A DNA stretch of 44,982 nucleotides from Granulosicoccus sp. (GCA_023301795.1 JALZVU010000091.1:1-44982); one strand, 5' to 3'. Shown: positions 25,137-35,222, counted from the first letter of the stretch. Made by a program: numbers and translations. The notes: a model not told the origin generated them from the sequence alone.

Positions 25137-26246
25137 CTAGAAGAGAACGACGCTACGAATACTCTCACCCGAATGCATCAGGTCAAATGCTTTGTTGATG
25201 TCTTCTAATGGCATGGTATGCGTAATCAGGCTGTCGATATCGATACGCCCGTCCATATACATATCAACGATCTTGGGCACATCAGTACGACCGCGTGCTC
25301 CGCCGAACGCGCTGCCTCGCCAAACGCGCCCTGTTACCAGCTGAAAGGGGCGTGTGCTGATCTCTTTGCCTGCGCCTGCTACGCCGATGATGACACTCTC
25401 TCCCCACCCTTTATGACAACATTCCAGTGCCGAACGCATAACGTCAACGTTACCAATACACTCGAATGAATAGTCAGCGCCGCCGCCGGTGAGTTCTACC
25501 AGATAGTCCACGAGCTTATCGCCGTGATCCTTTGGGTTAACAAAGTGAGTCATGCCAAATTTTTCGGCAATGCCTTTTTTATCTTCGTTAAGATCAACAC
25601 CGACAATCTGCCGTGCTCCAACCATGCGCAACCCTTGGATAACGTTAAGCCCGATACCACCGAGGCCAAAGACGACAGCGGTGGAGTTTGGCTCGACCTT
25701 GGCTGTGAACGTAACCGCCCCTACGCCTGTGGTAACACCACAGCCGATATAGCAAATTTTTTCAAATGAGGCGTCTTTGCGTACCTTAGCCAATGCAATT
25801 TCAGGCAATACCGTGTGGTTGGCAAAGGTTGAGCAACCCATATAGTGCAAGATGGGTTTACCCTTGTAAGAGAATCGTGAGGTGCCATCAGGCATGAGGC
25901 CCTGACCCTGTGTTGAGCGTACTTTCTGGCATAAATTGGTTTTGGGGTTCAGGCAGTATTCGCACTCCCGACATTCCGGTGTGTACAACGGAATGACGTG
26001 ATCTCCTGGCTCGACACTGGTAACACCAGGGCCAACTTCAAGCACGATTCCTGCGCCTTCATGTCCCAGGATGGCAGGAAATGCACCTTCTGGATCAGCA
26101 CCCGAGCGTGTGAATTCATCAGTGTGACAAATGCCTGTCGCCTTGATTTCAACCAAGACCTCTCCAGCTCGTGGTCCATCCAGATCGACTTCTACAATTT
26201 CTAGTGGTTTGCCGGCTTCAAATGCTACAGCTGCGCGAGTTTTCAT
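25137..26246 (-). CDS. frmA: S-(hydroxymethyl)glutathione dehydrogenase / class III alcohol dehydrogenase
   Basis: Oxidises S-hydroxymethylglutathione, the spontaneous adduct of formaldehyde and glutathione, to S-formylglutathione with NAD+. 369 aa, typical length. Catalytic zinc ligands C40, H62 and C169; structural zinc cysteines C92, C95, C98 and C106. Rossmann motif GLGGIGL lies near 194-200. It removes formaldehyde made by XoxF and yields NADH. The partner S-formylglutathione hydrolase and a regulator (FrmR) are not adjacent. Gene names differ (frmA, adhC, flhA, gfa); function is firm. Confidence 0.95.
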   Translation of the reverse strand: MKTRAAVAFEAGKPLEIVEVDLDGPRAGEVLVEIKATGICHTDEFTRSGADPEGAFPAILGHEGAGIVLEVGPGVTSVEPGDHVIPLYTPECRECEYCLNPKTNLCQKVRSTQGQGLMPDGTSRFSYKGKPILHYMGCSTFANHTVLPEIALAKVRKDASFEKICYIGCGVTTGVGAVTFTAKVEPNSTAVVFGLGGIGLNVIQGLRMVGARQIVGVDLNEDKKGIAEKFGMTHFVNPKDHGDKLVDYLVELTGGGADYSFECIGNVDVMRSALECCHKGWGESVIIGVAGAGKEISTRPFQLVTGRVWRGSAFGGARGRTDVPKIVDMYMDGRIDIDSLITHTMPLEDINKAFDLMHSGESIRSVVLF

Positions 26247-26412
26247 TCATTCTCCTGTCTGGCTTTGAATAGAGTGCAGCTTTTTTCTCTTCGAGACAGC
26301 CGCGTGTACCTCTAGAGTAAACGTAATTCAGATCTGTTGCAGGCGGTTCGTATAATCCACGCTGAGTTAAGGCATACAATGCCAAGTGTGATAAGACATG
26401 ACCTGAATAGTG

Positions 26413-27537
26413 ATGAGCGTTGATTGCGAGTGCGTTGTTGTCGGCGCCGGTGTGGTCGGCTTGGCCATTGCTGCGGAGTTGGCTCAGCAGGGACGTGAGG
26501 TGCTGGTACTGGATGCTGAAGATAGCGTTGGTAGCGTCACCAGTGCGCGTAATTCCGAGGTTGTCCATGCGGGTATCTACTACGAGCCTGGCAGTTTGAA
26601 AGCGCAGTATTGCGTGCAAGGCAAGCAACTGTTGTACACCTATTGCCAACAACGCCAGATCCCGCACAGTCAATGTGGCAAGCTGATTGTGGCTACAAGT
26701 CCATCTCAACAGGTGCAGCTGACACAGATCAGGCAGCGTGCTGAGATTAACGGCGTACACGACTTGCATCTTTTAAGCGCTGGCGATGCGAAATCCATGG
26801 AGCCACAGCTAGAATGTGTTGCTGCATTGTTGTCGCCTTCCACCGGTATCGTTGACAGCCATGCTCTTATGCTGTCGTTACAAGGTGATGCAGAGAATCA
26901 TGGTGCTACCGTGGTTTGTGGCACAACGGTGGACTCCCTGATTTACAACCCTGAGCAGGGATGCTTTGAGATCAGTACGCTAGGCGAAGATGCCATGACT
27001 TTTACCGCCAGTCTGGTCGTCAACAGTGCAGGGCATGGAGCGTGTGCCTTAGCCAATTCGGCCGGCAATTTGTCACGTGCTATTGCCGAGCCTGTGATGT
27101 ACAAAGGCAATTACTTTTCGCTCGCTGGCAAATCGCCGTTTTCACGTTTAGTGTATCCGGTGCCAGAAGAGGCGGGACTGGGTGTGCACTTGACCATCGA
27201 CCTGGCAGGCAGGGCACGATTCGGGCCTGACGTGGAGCCTGTGGCACAAGAGTGCTATGAGGTCGATCCACAGCGCTCTGAATCATTTTATAGCGCTATT
27301 CGGCGGTACTGGCCAAGCTTGCCAGATAATTCATTGTTTCCAGATTACGCTGGCATTCGCCCACGTGTTCGTTTCAACGATACTCTGCATTCTGATTTTT
27401 TTATCCAGGGCCCGGACTTGCACGGATTACCTGGGCTGATTAACCTTATGGGTATTGAATCGCCAGGTTTAACGGCAAGCATGGCCATTGCTAAAGGCGT
27501 TAGTCATACAGTGAACAGAGCGTCAAAAACACAATGA
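26413..27537 (+). CDS. FAD-dependent oxidoreductase, L-2-hydroxyglutarate oxidase-like
   Basis: A 374-aa DAO-family flavoprotein. The FAD-binding GAGVVGLA motif is at 11-18, followed by the acidic residue closing the beta-alpha-beta unit (VLDAED). SARNSEVVHAGIYYEPGSLKA is diagnostic of the LhgO (L-2-hydroxyglutarate oxidase) group, and the C-terminus has GIRPRV and GIESPGLTAS. LhgO-like enzymes oxidise 2-hydroxy acids to 2-keto acids and feed quinones. Substrate here is not certain. The GTG one codon upstream is possible; ATG 26413 is used. It overlaps the next gene by 4 bases. Confidence 0.85.
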   Translation: MSVDCECVVVGAGVVGLAIAAELAQQGREVLVLDAEDSVGSVTSARNSEVVHAGIYYEPGSLKAQYCVQGKQLLYTYCQQRQIPHSQCGKLIVATSPSQQVQLTQIRQRAEINGVHDLHLLSAGDAKSMEPQLECVAALLSPSTGIVDSHALMLSLQGDAENHGATVVCGTTVDSLIYNPEQGCFEISTLGEDAMTFTASLVVNSAGHGACALANSAGNLSRAIAEPVMYKGNYFSLAGKSPFSRLVYPVPEEAGLGVHLTIDLAGRARFGPDVEPVAQECYEVDPQRSESFYSAIRRYWPSLPDNSLFPDYAGIRPRVRFNDTLHSDFFIQGPDLHGLPGLINLMGIESPGLTASMAIAKGVSHTVNRASKTQ

Positions 27538-28463
27538 ATACGGTCATAAGGCAGTCGATGAACGTGCAGGACTGGTTGATGTTGGTAGCACTTTCGGTGT
27601 TGTGGGGTGGCTCGTTCTTCTTTGTTGGCATTGCTATAGCCGCACTCACGCCCCTGACAATTGTATTGATCAGACTAAGTCTTGCAGCCTTGACGCTATG
27701 GCTTGTTGTCCTTGTGATGCGGGTGCCACCGCCAGCGACGCGCCGTGCATGGGTGTCACTACTGATCATGGGTATTCTCAATAATGTTATTCCGTTTTCT
27801 CTGATCGTCTGGGGACAATCGCATATCGAGTCAGGTCTTGCCTCTATCTTCAATGCTATGACGCCTTTGTTCACCGTACTTGTGGCCGGTGCGTTACTGG
27901 CTGATGAGCGTATCAGCGGCGCAAAGTTATTAGGCGTGATGCTGGGTTTAACCGGAGCTGCTGTGATGGTTGGCGCGGATGCGCTACGAGGTATCAGCAC
28001 CGAGGTGCTGGCGCAATTGGCGGTAATGGGCGCTGCTGTGTCTTACGGTTTTTCCAGTGTTTTTGGCAGGCGTTTTAAAGGCCTGGGTTTAAACCCTATT
28101 GCCATAGCGGCTGGGCAAGTCACGATGTCAGCAATACTGCTGGCCCCCGCAGCGCTGTATGTTGAAAAGCCCTGGCTGCTGCCGATGCCCGGGGGTGAGG
28201 TATGGGCGGCGCTCGCCGCATTAGCTGTGTTCAGTACCGCGCTTGCCTATATTCTGTTCTTTCGGGTTCTGGCATCTGCCGGTGCCACGAACGTGTCTCT
28301 AGTAACATTTCTAGTGCCAGTATCAGCGATACTCTTGGGTACGGTGTTTCTGGGAGAGCGCCTTGAACTTACGCATCTGGTGGGTATGTTGCTCATCGCG
28401 TTGGGCTTGTGCGCAATTGATGGCAGGCTTTGGCGACGATTTTCCAACAGAGGATTGCGCTGA
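27534..28463 (+). CDS. EamA/DMT-family transporter
   Basis: A 309-aa integral membrane protein with ten predicted helices in two EamA halves (first about 12-150, second about 160-300). Typical motifs are SVLWGGSFFFVGIAI in helix 1 and the FLVPVSAILLGTVFLGE segment before helix 9. Such transporters export amino acids, metabolites or drugs. It overlaps the flavoprotein gene (ATGA, 27534-27537), suggesting a linked function. Confidence 0.9.
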   Translation: MNTVIRQSMNVQDWLMLVALSVLWGGSFFFVGIAIAALTPLTIVLIRLSLAALTLWLVVLVMRVPPPATRRAWVSLLIMGILNNVIPFSLIVWGQSHIESGLASIFNAMTPLFTVLVAGALLADERISGAKLLGVMLGLTGAAVMVGADALRGISTEVLAQLAVMGAAVSYGFSSVFGRRFKGLGLNPIAIAAGQVTMSAILLAPAALYVEKPWLLPMPGGEVWAALAALAVFSTALAYILFFRVLASAGATNVSLVTFLVPVSAILLGTVFLGERLELTHLVGMLLIALGLCAIDGRLWRRFSNRGLR

Positions 28464-28533
28464 CAGGATGCAAGCTCAGAGCTAGTCCAGACAAGAAGTC
28501 TACACAGCCAGTTTATTTGTGTAGCGCAGGTTT

Positions 28534-29586
28534 CTAAGCTTCTTCGCGATCAAAAATAACCAGATGATCAAGCTGTAGTCTGATCCCGAACTGCTCGCCC
28601 ACATGATGATTGTGGTGCGACGGCGCAAGGCACAGTAGACGCGTATTGCCCGGCATACGCAGGGTATACAAGTGATCTGCACCTCGAAAATCACGCGCAA
28701 TAACCGTTGCCTTGTTCGGGCTGCTATCGTCATGAATGATGTCATCAGGCCGAACTAGCAACTCTATCAATGTACCTGAGGGTACTTGAGCATTAAGCTC
28801 GCCGTGGATAGTGCCCAGCTCAGTCTGGATGATGTTGTCTTCAAGCGTGTTACCGCAAAGGAACACACCTTCGCCAATAAAGTCAGCAACAAACCGATCT
28901 GCTGGTGTGTGATACAAGCAATAGGCATCATCCCACTGCCGTAACTGACCCTTTGACACCACACCGATATGATCGGCCAGTGCAAACGCCTCATATTGAT
29001 CGTGTGTAACCAGCACGGCAGTGATACCGTCGCGTTTGAGTATTTCGCGCACCTCATGTGCCAGTTGTACCCGCCGCTCGGTATCCTGACTGCTGAAAGG
29101 TTCGTCCAGTAGCAAGACCGGTGGGCGTGGTGCCATGGCCCGAATCAACGCCACACGTTGCTGTTGTCCACCGGAGAGTTGGTGAGGATAGCTGTCGGCA
29201 TAGCGGTTCATGCCCACCAGGTCCAGAAGCTCATCCACTCGCGCTTTTATGACCTGACGAGACTGCCCGGCAATGCCGAAGGCTACGTTCTTGCGCACAG
29301 TCATGTGTGGGAATAGCGCCAGATCCTGAAACACCATGCCTACCCGGCGTTGTTCGGGTGATACTTGGCTGTTACTGTCGGCAACTCGTTTGCCAGCAAT
29401 TCTGAGTTCTCCACTGGAGGGTTGCTGGAAGCCTCCAATGGCTCGGAGTAATGTGGTTTTACCGCAGCCACTGGGTCCGAGCAGACAGCCTATATCCCCC
29501 GATTCTAACGAAAACGACACATCCTCAATGATGCGAGTGCCATCAATATCGACGTAAACGTGGTCCAATTCAAGCTGCAATGTCAT
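28534..29586 (-). CDS. ABC transporter ATP-binding protein, FbpC-like
   Basis: A 350-aa ABC ATPase with Walker A GPSGCGKTT, Q-loop VFQDLALFPH, signature LSGGQQQR, Walker B VLLLDEPFSSQD, and H-loop VLVTHDQYEA, followed by a C-terminal TOBE-like domain (about 240-350). This is the ferric iron / thiosulfate / polyamine importer subclass (FbpC, PotA, CysA type). No permease or binding protein gene lies next to it, so it is an orphan and the substrate is unknown. The start is ATG 29586; the frame from the TTG at 29613 would overlap the divergent glnE. Confidence 0.9.
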   Translation of the reverse strand: MTLQLELDHVYVDIDGTRIIEDVSFSLESGDIGCLLGPSGCGKTTLLRAIGGFQQPSSGELRIAGKRVADSNSQVSPEQRRVGMVFQDLALFPHMTVRKNVAFGIAGQSRQVIKARVDELLDLVGMNRYADSYPHQLSGGQQQRVALIRAMAPRPPVLLLDEPFSSQDTERRVQLAHEVREILKRDGITAVLVTHDQYEAFALADHIGVVSKGQLRQWDDAYCLYHTPADRFVADFIGEGVFLCGNTLEDNIIQTELGTIHGELNAQVPSGTLIELLVRPDDIIHDDSSPNKATVIARDFRGADHLYTLRMPGNTRLLCLAPSHHNHHVGEQFGIRLQLDHLVIFDREEA

Positions 29587-29602
29587 ACCCCAATGATACC
29601 TG

Positions 29603-32600
29603 ATGACATGCAATCTGGTGCGTGAGGAAGTATGCTTAAGTCAATGGTTTGTCCACACTAATTCAGATTTTTACCAGGAGGCTCTGTTGCAGAGGCAATG
29701 TCCGGAAAGCCTGCAAACTCAAGCGTTAAGCGAGCAGGTCACAGCTATACGCCGAGCGTGTGATGCAGCCTGTACAGCGCATGACGATGCCGTAGAGGCC
29801 CTGCTAGATGCATGGTTATTGCCGATTTGTGCGGTCAGCCCTTACATTGCCAGAACATTGAGTCAGTTCCCGGATATTCTGCCCCATCTTCTCAGTGGTG
29901 GCAGGCTGTCTGATACATCTGATACTGATATACCCAGCGAGCATGACACTGATGTAGATGCGTCGGTAGAATTGTTGCGCGAAGAGCTTGAGCGGGACTA
30001 TCAGCAGGCTGTAGAAGCATCCTCTTCAAGCGACGCCAATGCGGTAGAGGCGCTACAACAAAAAGTTCTCAGGCAATTTCGTCATCGCCACATGGTGCGC
30101 ATTCTCTGGCGTGATCTAACGCACGTCAGCCTGCTTGAGCAGACACTCACCGAACTGTCGTTGCTCGCTCAATGTTGCATCATGGTGGCTGATCAATGGA
30201 GCTACGATGCGCTGGTTATTCGCTACGGTGTACCGTGTGACCCCGACGGTCGGGAGCAAAGGCTCATCGTCATTGGCATGGGCAAGCTGGGAGGGTACGA
30301 GCTAAATGTCTCGTCCGATGTTGATCTCATCTACGTGTTCAGATCATCCGGCAACACCGTCGCTGATGGCGAGCGCCAGAAATCGTTGGACAACGCTGAC
30401 TTTTTTCGCCGATCCGCGCAACGCATCGGCAAACTACTACACAAGGTAACAGCGGAAGGCTTTGTCTACCGTGTGGACACACGATTACGTCCATTTGGTG
30501 AAAGCGGTCCACTGGTCATGAATCTGGATGGGCTTGAAAACTATTACCTGACTCAGGCTCGCGACTGGGAACGCTACGCGATGATCAAAGCTCGTGCCTT
30601 ATGCGGCATCCCGGACGATATCAAAGCGCTTGAACAGCTTGTTCAGCCCTTTGTTTATCGTCGCTATATGGACTACAGCGCCTTTGAGTCCCTGCGGGAT
30701 TTGAAACGTAAAATTGCACTATCGCTTTTACAAAAAGCCATGGTGGATAACATCAAGCTTGGCCCTGGCGGTATTCGTGAAATCGAGTTTATCGGTCAAG
30801 CTTTTCAGTTGGTAAGAGGCGGCCGAGAGAGCCGTTTACGCATCCGGCCCATCATGCAGGTTCTTAGACAAATTGTGCATCTCCAACTGATGAGTGCACA
30901 CGAGGTGGATGGATTGCTGGAAGCTTATCACTACCTTCGTATTGTTGAAAACGCGGTGCAGATGATGCGTGATGAACAAGTACATTGCTTGCCTGACGAT
31001 GATGTGGATCGGCAACGTCTACTGTGCATTGTTGATGAAAAAGATTGGACAGTATTCAAAGATAAACTTGCAGTGCATCAATCTTGCGTATCACGCTGCT
31101 TTACAGATTTGTTTGAGAACAATGAAGATGAGTCTGGCAGCACTAATGCTCACGATACTGCGAAGCTTGATGCTGCGCGCGATATCTGGGCTGCACTGTG
31201 TGCAGAGGCCGTTAGCGATGATGACAAGCAAGCCATGCTAGGCAGCCTGGGTTATGAATCAGACGAGTCGTTGCTGGTCATCATCAATTCGTTAACGGCG
31301 GGTGGTTTTTATCAGCGACTGGCTGCAGAAAGCCAGCAAAGAGTCGATCGCGTTGTGCCCTATATTCTGAATCTTGCAAAAGATACCGAGGCACCAGGTG
31401 TGACCTTGGGCAGAATGCTTGTGCTGGTAAAAGCTGTTGCCGGGCGCAGTGGATACCTTCAGGTGTTATGCGATCACCCCGATACGCTTAAACATCTTGT
31501 CAGTTTGTTTTCCCGAAGTTCCTGGTTGGCGAAGTTTGTTGCCAGTCAGCCCATGGTCATAGATGAGCTGCTAACAAACGCTACACTGCATTCGGATGCG
31601 CGCGGCGTGTCCACAGAGACGCAGGAGCTTGTTGAACGACTACGCGACAGTGAGCTGGACATACAAATGGACTCGATGCGCCACTATCGTCAGGCGCGCG
31701 AGATGCGCATTGCCTGCGCACAGCTTGATGGCAGCATGACGTTAATGCAGGTGAGTGACCAGCTTAGCTGGTTGGCAGAATCCATTATCGCTGGTGTGAT
31801 ATCACTGGTGAGTGCGCCTTTGGATGAGCGCTTTGGGCGCCCAGGCTTTAGCGAAGACGATGTTCGCAAACCTGGTCATGTAGGCGTGCTGGCTTATGGA
31901 AAACTGGGTGGTCTGGAGCTGGGCTTCAGTTCCGATCTGGATCTTGTATTTGTGCATGACAGCACGGGTACCAAACAGCAAACGGACGGTGACAAGCCGG
32001 TAGACAACGGGCTTTATTACGCCAAGCTGGCGCAAAAATTCGTTCACTTCATGAGCACCAACACACCGGCTGGCATGCTGTACGAAGTCGATTTTCGCTT
32101 ACGCCCCAACGGCAGCTCTGGCGTGCTGGTTATAGGTATTGGCACGTTCGCGGATTATCAGCAAAGTGATGCCTGGACGTGGGAGCATCAAGCGTTGATG
32201 CGAGCACGGCTTGTGTACGGTATCGATAGCTTGCGCACACGATTTGATGCTATCCGACAGCATGTACTGGCCCGGCAACGCCCGGTGGACGAGTTGCGAC
32301 ACGAGGTGTCCGCGATGCGTGAGCGCATGCGCAGCGCCTTGGGCAACACACAGCCGGGTCAGATGCACTTGAAACAGGACGCAGGCGGTGTGGCTGATAT
32401 CGAATTTATCGTGCAGTACCTTGTATTGGCTTACTCTCGTGAGCATCCTGTGCTGTTGGAATTTACCGATAATATCCGCGTGCTGGAGGCGGTTGAAGAG
32501 CTGCACTTGATCCCCGGAGCAGATGCCAGTGATTTGCGTATCAGTTACCTGAGCCTACGGGAGCGCCTGCATCGTCGTGCACTTGATGAAGCATCTGCAG

Positions 32601-32674
32601 TTGTGCCGTTGGATGCTGAGCTTGAGGCTTTATGTGAGGTGGTGAAGGGTATCAGGGTACGTATTCTGGGCTGA
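29603..32674 (+). CDS. glnE: Bifunctional glutamine synthetase adenylyltransferase / adenylyl-removing enzyme
   Basis: GlnE adenylylates and deadenylylates glutamine synthetase in response to the PII protein and glutamine. 1023 aa, slightly longer than the E. coli enzyme (946). Two nucleotidyltransferase domains are complete: an N-terminal one with GMGKLGGYELNVSSDVDL (about 225-242) and a C-terminal one with AYGKLGGLELGFSSDLDL (about 763-780). Acidic pairs needed for metal binding are present in both. Start 29603 is the first ATG and is only 16 bases from the divergent ABC gene start; a slightly later start is possible. Confidence 0.95.
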   Translation: MTCNLVREEVCLSQWFVHTNSDFYQEALLQRQCPESLQTQALSEQVTAIRRACDAACTAHDDAVEALLDAWLLPICAVSPYIARTLSQFPDILPHLLSGGRLSDTSDTDIPSEHDTDVDASVELLREELERDYQQAVEASSSSDANAVEALQQKVLRQFRHRHMVRILWRDLTHVSLLEQTLTELSLLAQCCIMVADQWSYDALVIRYGVPCDPDGREQRLIVIGMGKLGGYELNVSSDVDLIYVFRSSGNTVADGERQKSLDNADFFRRSAQRIGKLLHKVTAEGFVYRVDTRLRPFGESGPLVMNLDGLENYYLTQARDWERYAMIKARALCGIPDDIKALEQLVQPFVYRRYMDYSAFESLRDLKRKIALSLLQKAMVDNIKLGPGGIREIEFIGQAFQLVRGGRESRLRIRPIMQVLRQIVHLQLMSAHEVDGLLEAYHYLRIVENAVQMMRDEQVHCLPDDDVDRQRLLCIVDEKDWTVFKDKLAVHQSCVSRCFTDLFENNEDESGSTNAHDTAKLDAARDIWAALCAEAVSDDDKQAMLGSLGYESDESLLVIINSLTAGGFYQRLAAESQQRVDRVVPYILNLAKDTEAPGVTLGRMLVLVKAVAGRSGYLQVLCDHPDTLKHLVSLFSRSSWLAKFVASQPMVIDELLTNATLHSDARGVSTETQELVERLRDSELDIQMDSMRHYRQAREMRIACAQLDGSMTLMQVSDQLSWLAESIIAGVISLVSAPLDERFGRPGFSEDDVRKPGHVGVLAYGKLGGLELGFSSDLDLVFVHDSTGTKQQTDGDKPVDNGLYYAKLAQKFVHFMSTNTPAGMLYEVDFRLRPNGSSGVLVIGIGTFADYQQSDAWTWEHQALMRARLVYGIDSLRTRFDAIRQHVLARQRPVDELRHEVSAMRERMRSALGNTQPGQMHLKQDAGGVADIEFIVQYLVLAYSREHPVLLEFTDNIRVLEAVEELHLIPGADASDLRISYLSLRERLHRRALDEASAVVPLDAELEALCEVVKGIRVRILG

Positions 32675-32697
32675 TTGGCCAGAATATGTCATCTTGC

Positions 32698-32720
32698 CCC
32701 GACAATCGGGTTACGTTTTT
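32698..32720 (+). terminator. Weak terminator after glnE
   Basis: A short CCCGA / TCGGG stem (32698-32702, 32706-32710) with a three-base loop is followed by TTACGTTTTT. It lies 23 bases after the glnE stop. The stem is short, so efficiency is doubtful. Confidence 0.4.
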
Positions 32721-32798
32721 AAGCTTTAATCCGCCACCTGCTGGCCAGAGCCAGTAAACTGCGCAAACGATCCGACACAAACAAGAAAGGCTGCCCTC

Positions 32799-32990
32799 AT
32801 GGACCAACCAAACGCTCAGTCACTCGTGGAAGTTACGCGCGACGAGTTGCCTATTCACTGCCCTACACCTAACAGCTCCCTGTGGGATAGTCATCCCCGC
32901 GTCTACATCCCTCTCGAGGACTCGCCTGAGGCGACGTGTTCGTACTGCGGAACTGTCTACCGCCTGGTAAAAGATAAGGCAGCAAGCTGA
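32799..32990 (+). CDS. Small CHCC-type zinc-finger protein
   Basis: A 63-aa protein with metal-binding residues C21, H32, C47 and C50 (CSYCGTVY), the pattern of the zf-CHCC family related to the NDUFS6 accessory subunit of respiratory complex I. It is common as a single short gene in proteobacteria, function unknown. A ribosome site (AAAGG) precedes the ATG. Confidence 0.85.
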   Translation: MDQPNAQSLVEVTRDELPIHCPTPNSSLWDSHPRVYIPLEDSPEATCSYCGTVYRLVKDKAAS

Positions 32991-33070
32991 TAACGGATCT
33001 GGTGCGCCTCACAGCAGGCTAGCCTTTACCTGTTTTAATCAGCTCAGAACTGTATAAGCCGTTTTTGTCT

Positions 33071-33856
33071 ATGCAACCCATGCACATAACGACTCAGCAG
33101 ATCACCGATCCATCTCCGGGGGTTATGCGGTACGTTAGCTCTCCTACTGGCGTTTTTGACGCAAAATGCTTTGATCCCGTGGCCTTGGAAAAGCAAGGTC
33201 TTACAGACGGTATGGCATTGGCGGGTCGAGGTAATACCGTATTTTTTACGCTGCTCAATCAGGCGTTGGTGTTGCGCGAATACCGACGCGGTGGTCTGGC
33301 TCGGCATATCAGCAAAATGCACTACGCGTATTTGGGTATGCACCGCACGCGCGCACTACGCGAGTTCGACATGCTGGTTTATCTTCATGAGCAGGGATTG
33401 CCAGCACCTCAGCCTTTCGCCTGTCGTGTACTGCGCAAAGGTTTGTTCTACACCGCCAGTCTTGTTACCCACAGGCTACCCGGTAGTACGCTGGCTGAAC
33501 ACCTGCTCAGCATAGATGATCTGAGCAGTAGTCAAGTTGACAGCGATGAGTTATGGCGTGACATTGGACGACAGATCGCGCGTTTTCACGCCGCTGGGAT
33601 ATATCACGCCGACCTCAACGCGCATAACATCATGTTGGACAAGAGCGCTGGCGTGTTTCTGATCGATTTTGATCGAAGTGGGTTACGAGCGGTACCTGCA
33701 GACCCAACATGTAGTGGTTGGTGTCTGGATAATATGAACCGCCTTGAACGTTCGTTGATGAAGATTGCAGCGTCGAGCCCTGAGCCAATTCGCTTGGCTG
33801 AGGTATGCAAGCGCGGCATTGCTCTATGTAAAACTGCATGGGCTGAGTCGTCCTAG
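33071..33856 (+). CDS. kdkA: 3-deoxy-D-manno-octulosonic acid kinase KdkA
   Basis: Phosphorylates Kdo at O-4 in lipopolysaccharide when one Kdo is attached to lipid A. 261 aa with a kinase-like fold: GRGNTVFF loop (52-59), LVLREYRRGG (67-75), catalytic HADLNAHN (179-186) and metal-binding DFDRS (199-203). Start ATG 33071; the frame opens at TTG 33065. It is convergent with waaA (Kdo transferase), which supports the assignment and predicts a mono-Kdo, phosphorylated inner core. Confidence 0.92.
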   Translation: MQPMHITTQQITDPSPGVMRYVSSPTGVFDAKCFDPVALEKQGLTDGMALAGRGNTVFFTLLNQALVLREYRRGGLARHISKMHYAYLGMHRTRALREFDMLVYLHEQGLPAPQPFACRVLRKGLFYTASLVTHRLPGSTLAEHLLSIDDLSSSQVDSDELWRDIGRQIARFHAAGIYHADLNAHNIMLDKSAGVFLIDFDRSGLRAVPADPTCSGWCLDNMNRLERSLMKIAASSPEPIRLAEVCKRGIALCKTAWAESS

Positions 33857-33983
33857 TAGATACTCGTTAACAGATACGTGCCAGCGTTCGACTTTGAGCT
33901 CAGGCAAAGTACCGTAGTCTCGCTGGATCAGTCTGTTTTTGTGCAATCTCCTAACCGTCATTGGGTTACACAAGAGCCGTATG

Positions 33984-35222
33984 TTATTTCCCGGGATGTG
34001 TAGATATCTCACTACGGGTCAATGCCTCCAGATAGACCGTTAATACCGCTTCACTTTTCTGAGCATGCAAGCGTGCTCGTTGAGCCATTGCCTGCAAGGT
34101 GTTTTGATCAGTGATGGCATTGTGCATAAATTCAATAACCTGCGCAGCATCGTCCAGTATCACTAACGCATCGTTTTTTGAAAACGTATCGATAACATCC
34201 GCAAAGTTAGATGTGTGAGGTCCAACGGCCACCGGACAGCCTAATCTGGCAGGTTCCAGAATATTATGGCCTCCGCGCTCAATCAGAGAGCCACCCACAA
34301 AGCAGGCGAGGGCATAGCTGTACCATGCTTGTAATTCACCTAGTGTGTCTGCAATGTAAATAGAACACCCGCTGTTTACCGTCTCGTTGCTACTGCGTAA
34401 AGCTGCCTGAATGCCCATGCCAGCGAGCTGCTTCTGAATTGTAGCCCCACGCTCTGCATGTCTTGGAACAATGACCAGTAGCGGATCATCTCTCGCCTCA
34501 ACCGCTTGCGCTGAATCGGTAGGCCTCGAAGACCAGGCCACGGCTAGTTGCTGCTCTTCATCATCATGCGTGGATGCTGCTAGAACGTAGGGGCGATTTA
34601 TCAGTACCGCAGGTTTCTCATCGCTTTGCCCTGCATCGGGATGTGCATATTTTAAATTCCCGGTAACCGATACCAGCGAGTGTGACGCTCCCAGATTTAC
34701 AAAACGAGTGGCATCGTCTTCGGAGCGAGCCAGAACCGCTACCCCCTGTAGCGCACGACGAAAGGTTGTAGCCAGAAGTCCATTGGCTTGGGAGCTGGTT
34801 TTTGGAGATAACCGTCCGTTAATGATGGTTAAGCCAGCGTCGTTCTGGTTAGCACATGCATAAAGCCAGGGCCAGATTTCAGTTTCAACAATCCAGCCTT
34901 CACGTATGGCGTGATGCTTGAAGAATCTCTGGCAGGCACCTGGCAGATCCACAGGAAGGTAACAATGCTCGACATGAGCAAGACGCTTATCGCTAAGTAC
35001 CTTAGCGCCGGTGGGGGTGGTTGTTGTGACGAGTAATTTTGTATTGACAGCCTTTATCAGCGGCAATACCGTAAACACTTCGCCGACCGAAGCGGCGTGA
35101 ATCCAGATGACACCATCAGTAGAGATGCTGTTGGGGTGTGACTGTGGATATAGGCCAAACCGTTCATAGAGGTAGGATCTGCCGCCGTCTTTGCGCGCTC
35201 TCAATAAGGTGTAGAGCGCCAC
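33984..35222 (-). CDS. waaA: 3-deoxy-D-manno-octulosonic acid transferase WaaA (KdtA)
   Basis: Transfers Kdo from CMP-Kdo to lipid A. The first half shows RSYLYERFG, WIHAASVGEV, ETEIWPW and NGRLSPKT; the second half shows RHAERG, ADTLGELQAWY and GGSLIERGGHNILEPA, all WaaA signatures. The best start codon is a GTG at 35222 (412 aa), but the frame upstream stays open to the tolC stop and encodes IRLLSPLV, which resembles the normal N-terminal membrane anchor. No ATG, GTG or TTG is available there, so the real start may be a rare codon (for example a CTG near 35246). It is downstream of tolC in the same direction. Confidence 0.93.
   Translation of the reverse strand: MALYTLLRARKDGGRSYLYERFGLYPQSHPNSISTDGVIWIHAASVGEVFTVLPLIKAVNTKLLVTTTTPTGAKVLSDKRLAHVEHCYLPVDLPGACQRFFKHHAIREGWIVETEIWPWLYACANQNDAGLTIINGRLSPKTSSQANGLLATTFRRALQGVAVLARSEDDATRFVNLGASHSLVSVTGNLKYAHPDAGQSDEKPAVLINRPYVLAASTHDDEEQQLAVAWSSRPTDSAQAVEARDDPLLVIVPRHAERGATIQKQLAGMGIQAALRSSNETVNSGCSIYIADTLGELQAWYSYALACFVGGSLIERGGHNILEPARLGCPVAVGPHTSNFADVIDTFSKNDALVILDDAAQVIEFMHNAITDQNTLQAMAQRARLHAQKSEAVLTVYLEALTRSEISTHPGK

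Noticed and set aside
28500-28524. CTACACA/TGTGTAG hairpin between the DMT transporter and the ABC ATPase
   Set aside because: Seven pairs with an 11-base loop and no T-run; too weak to call as a terminator.
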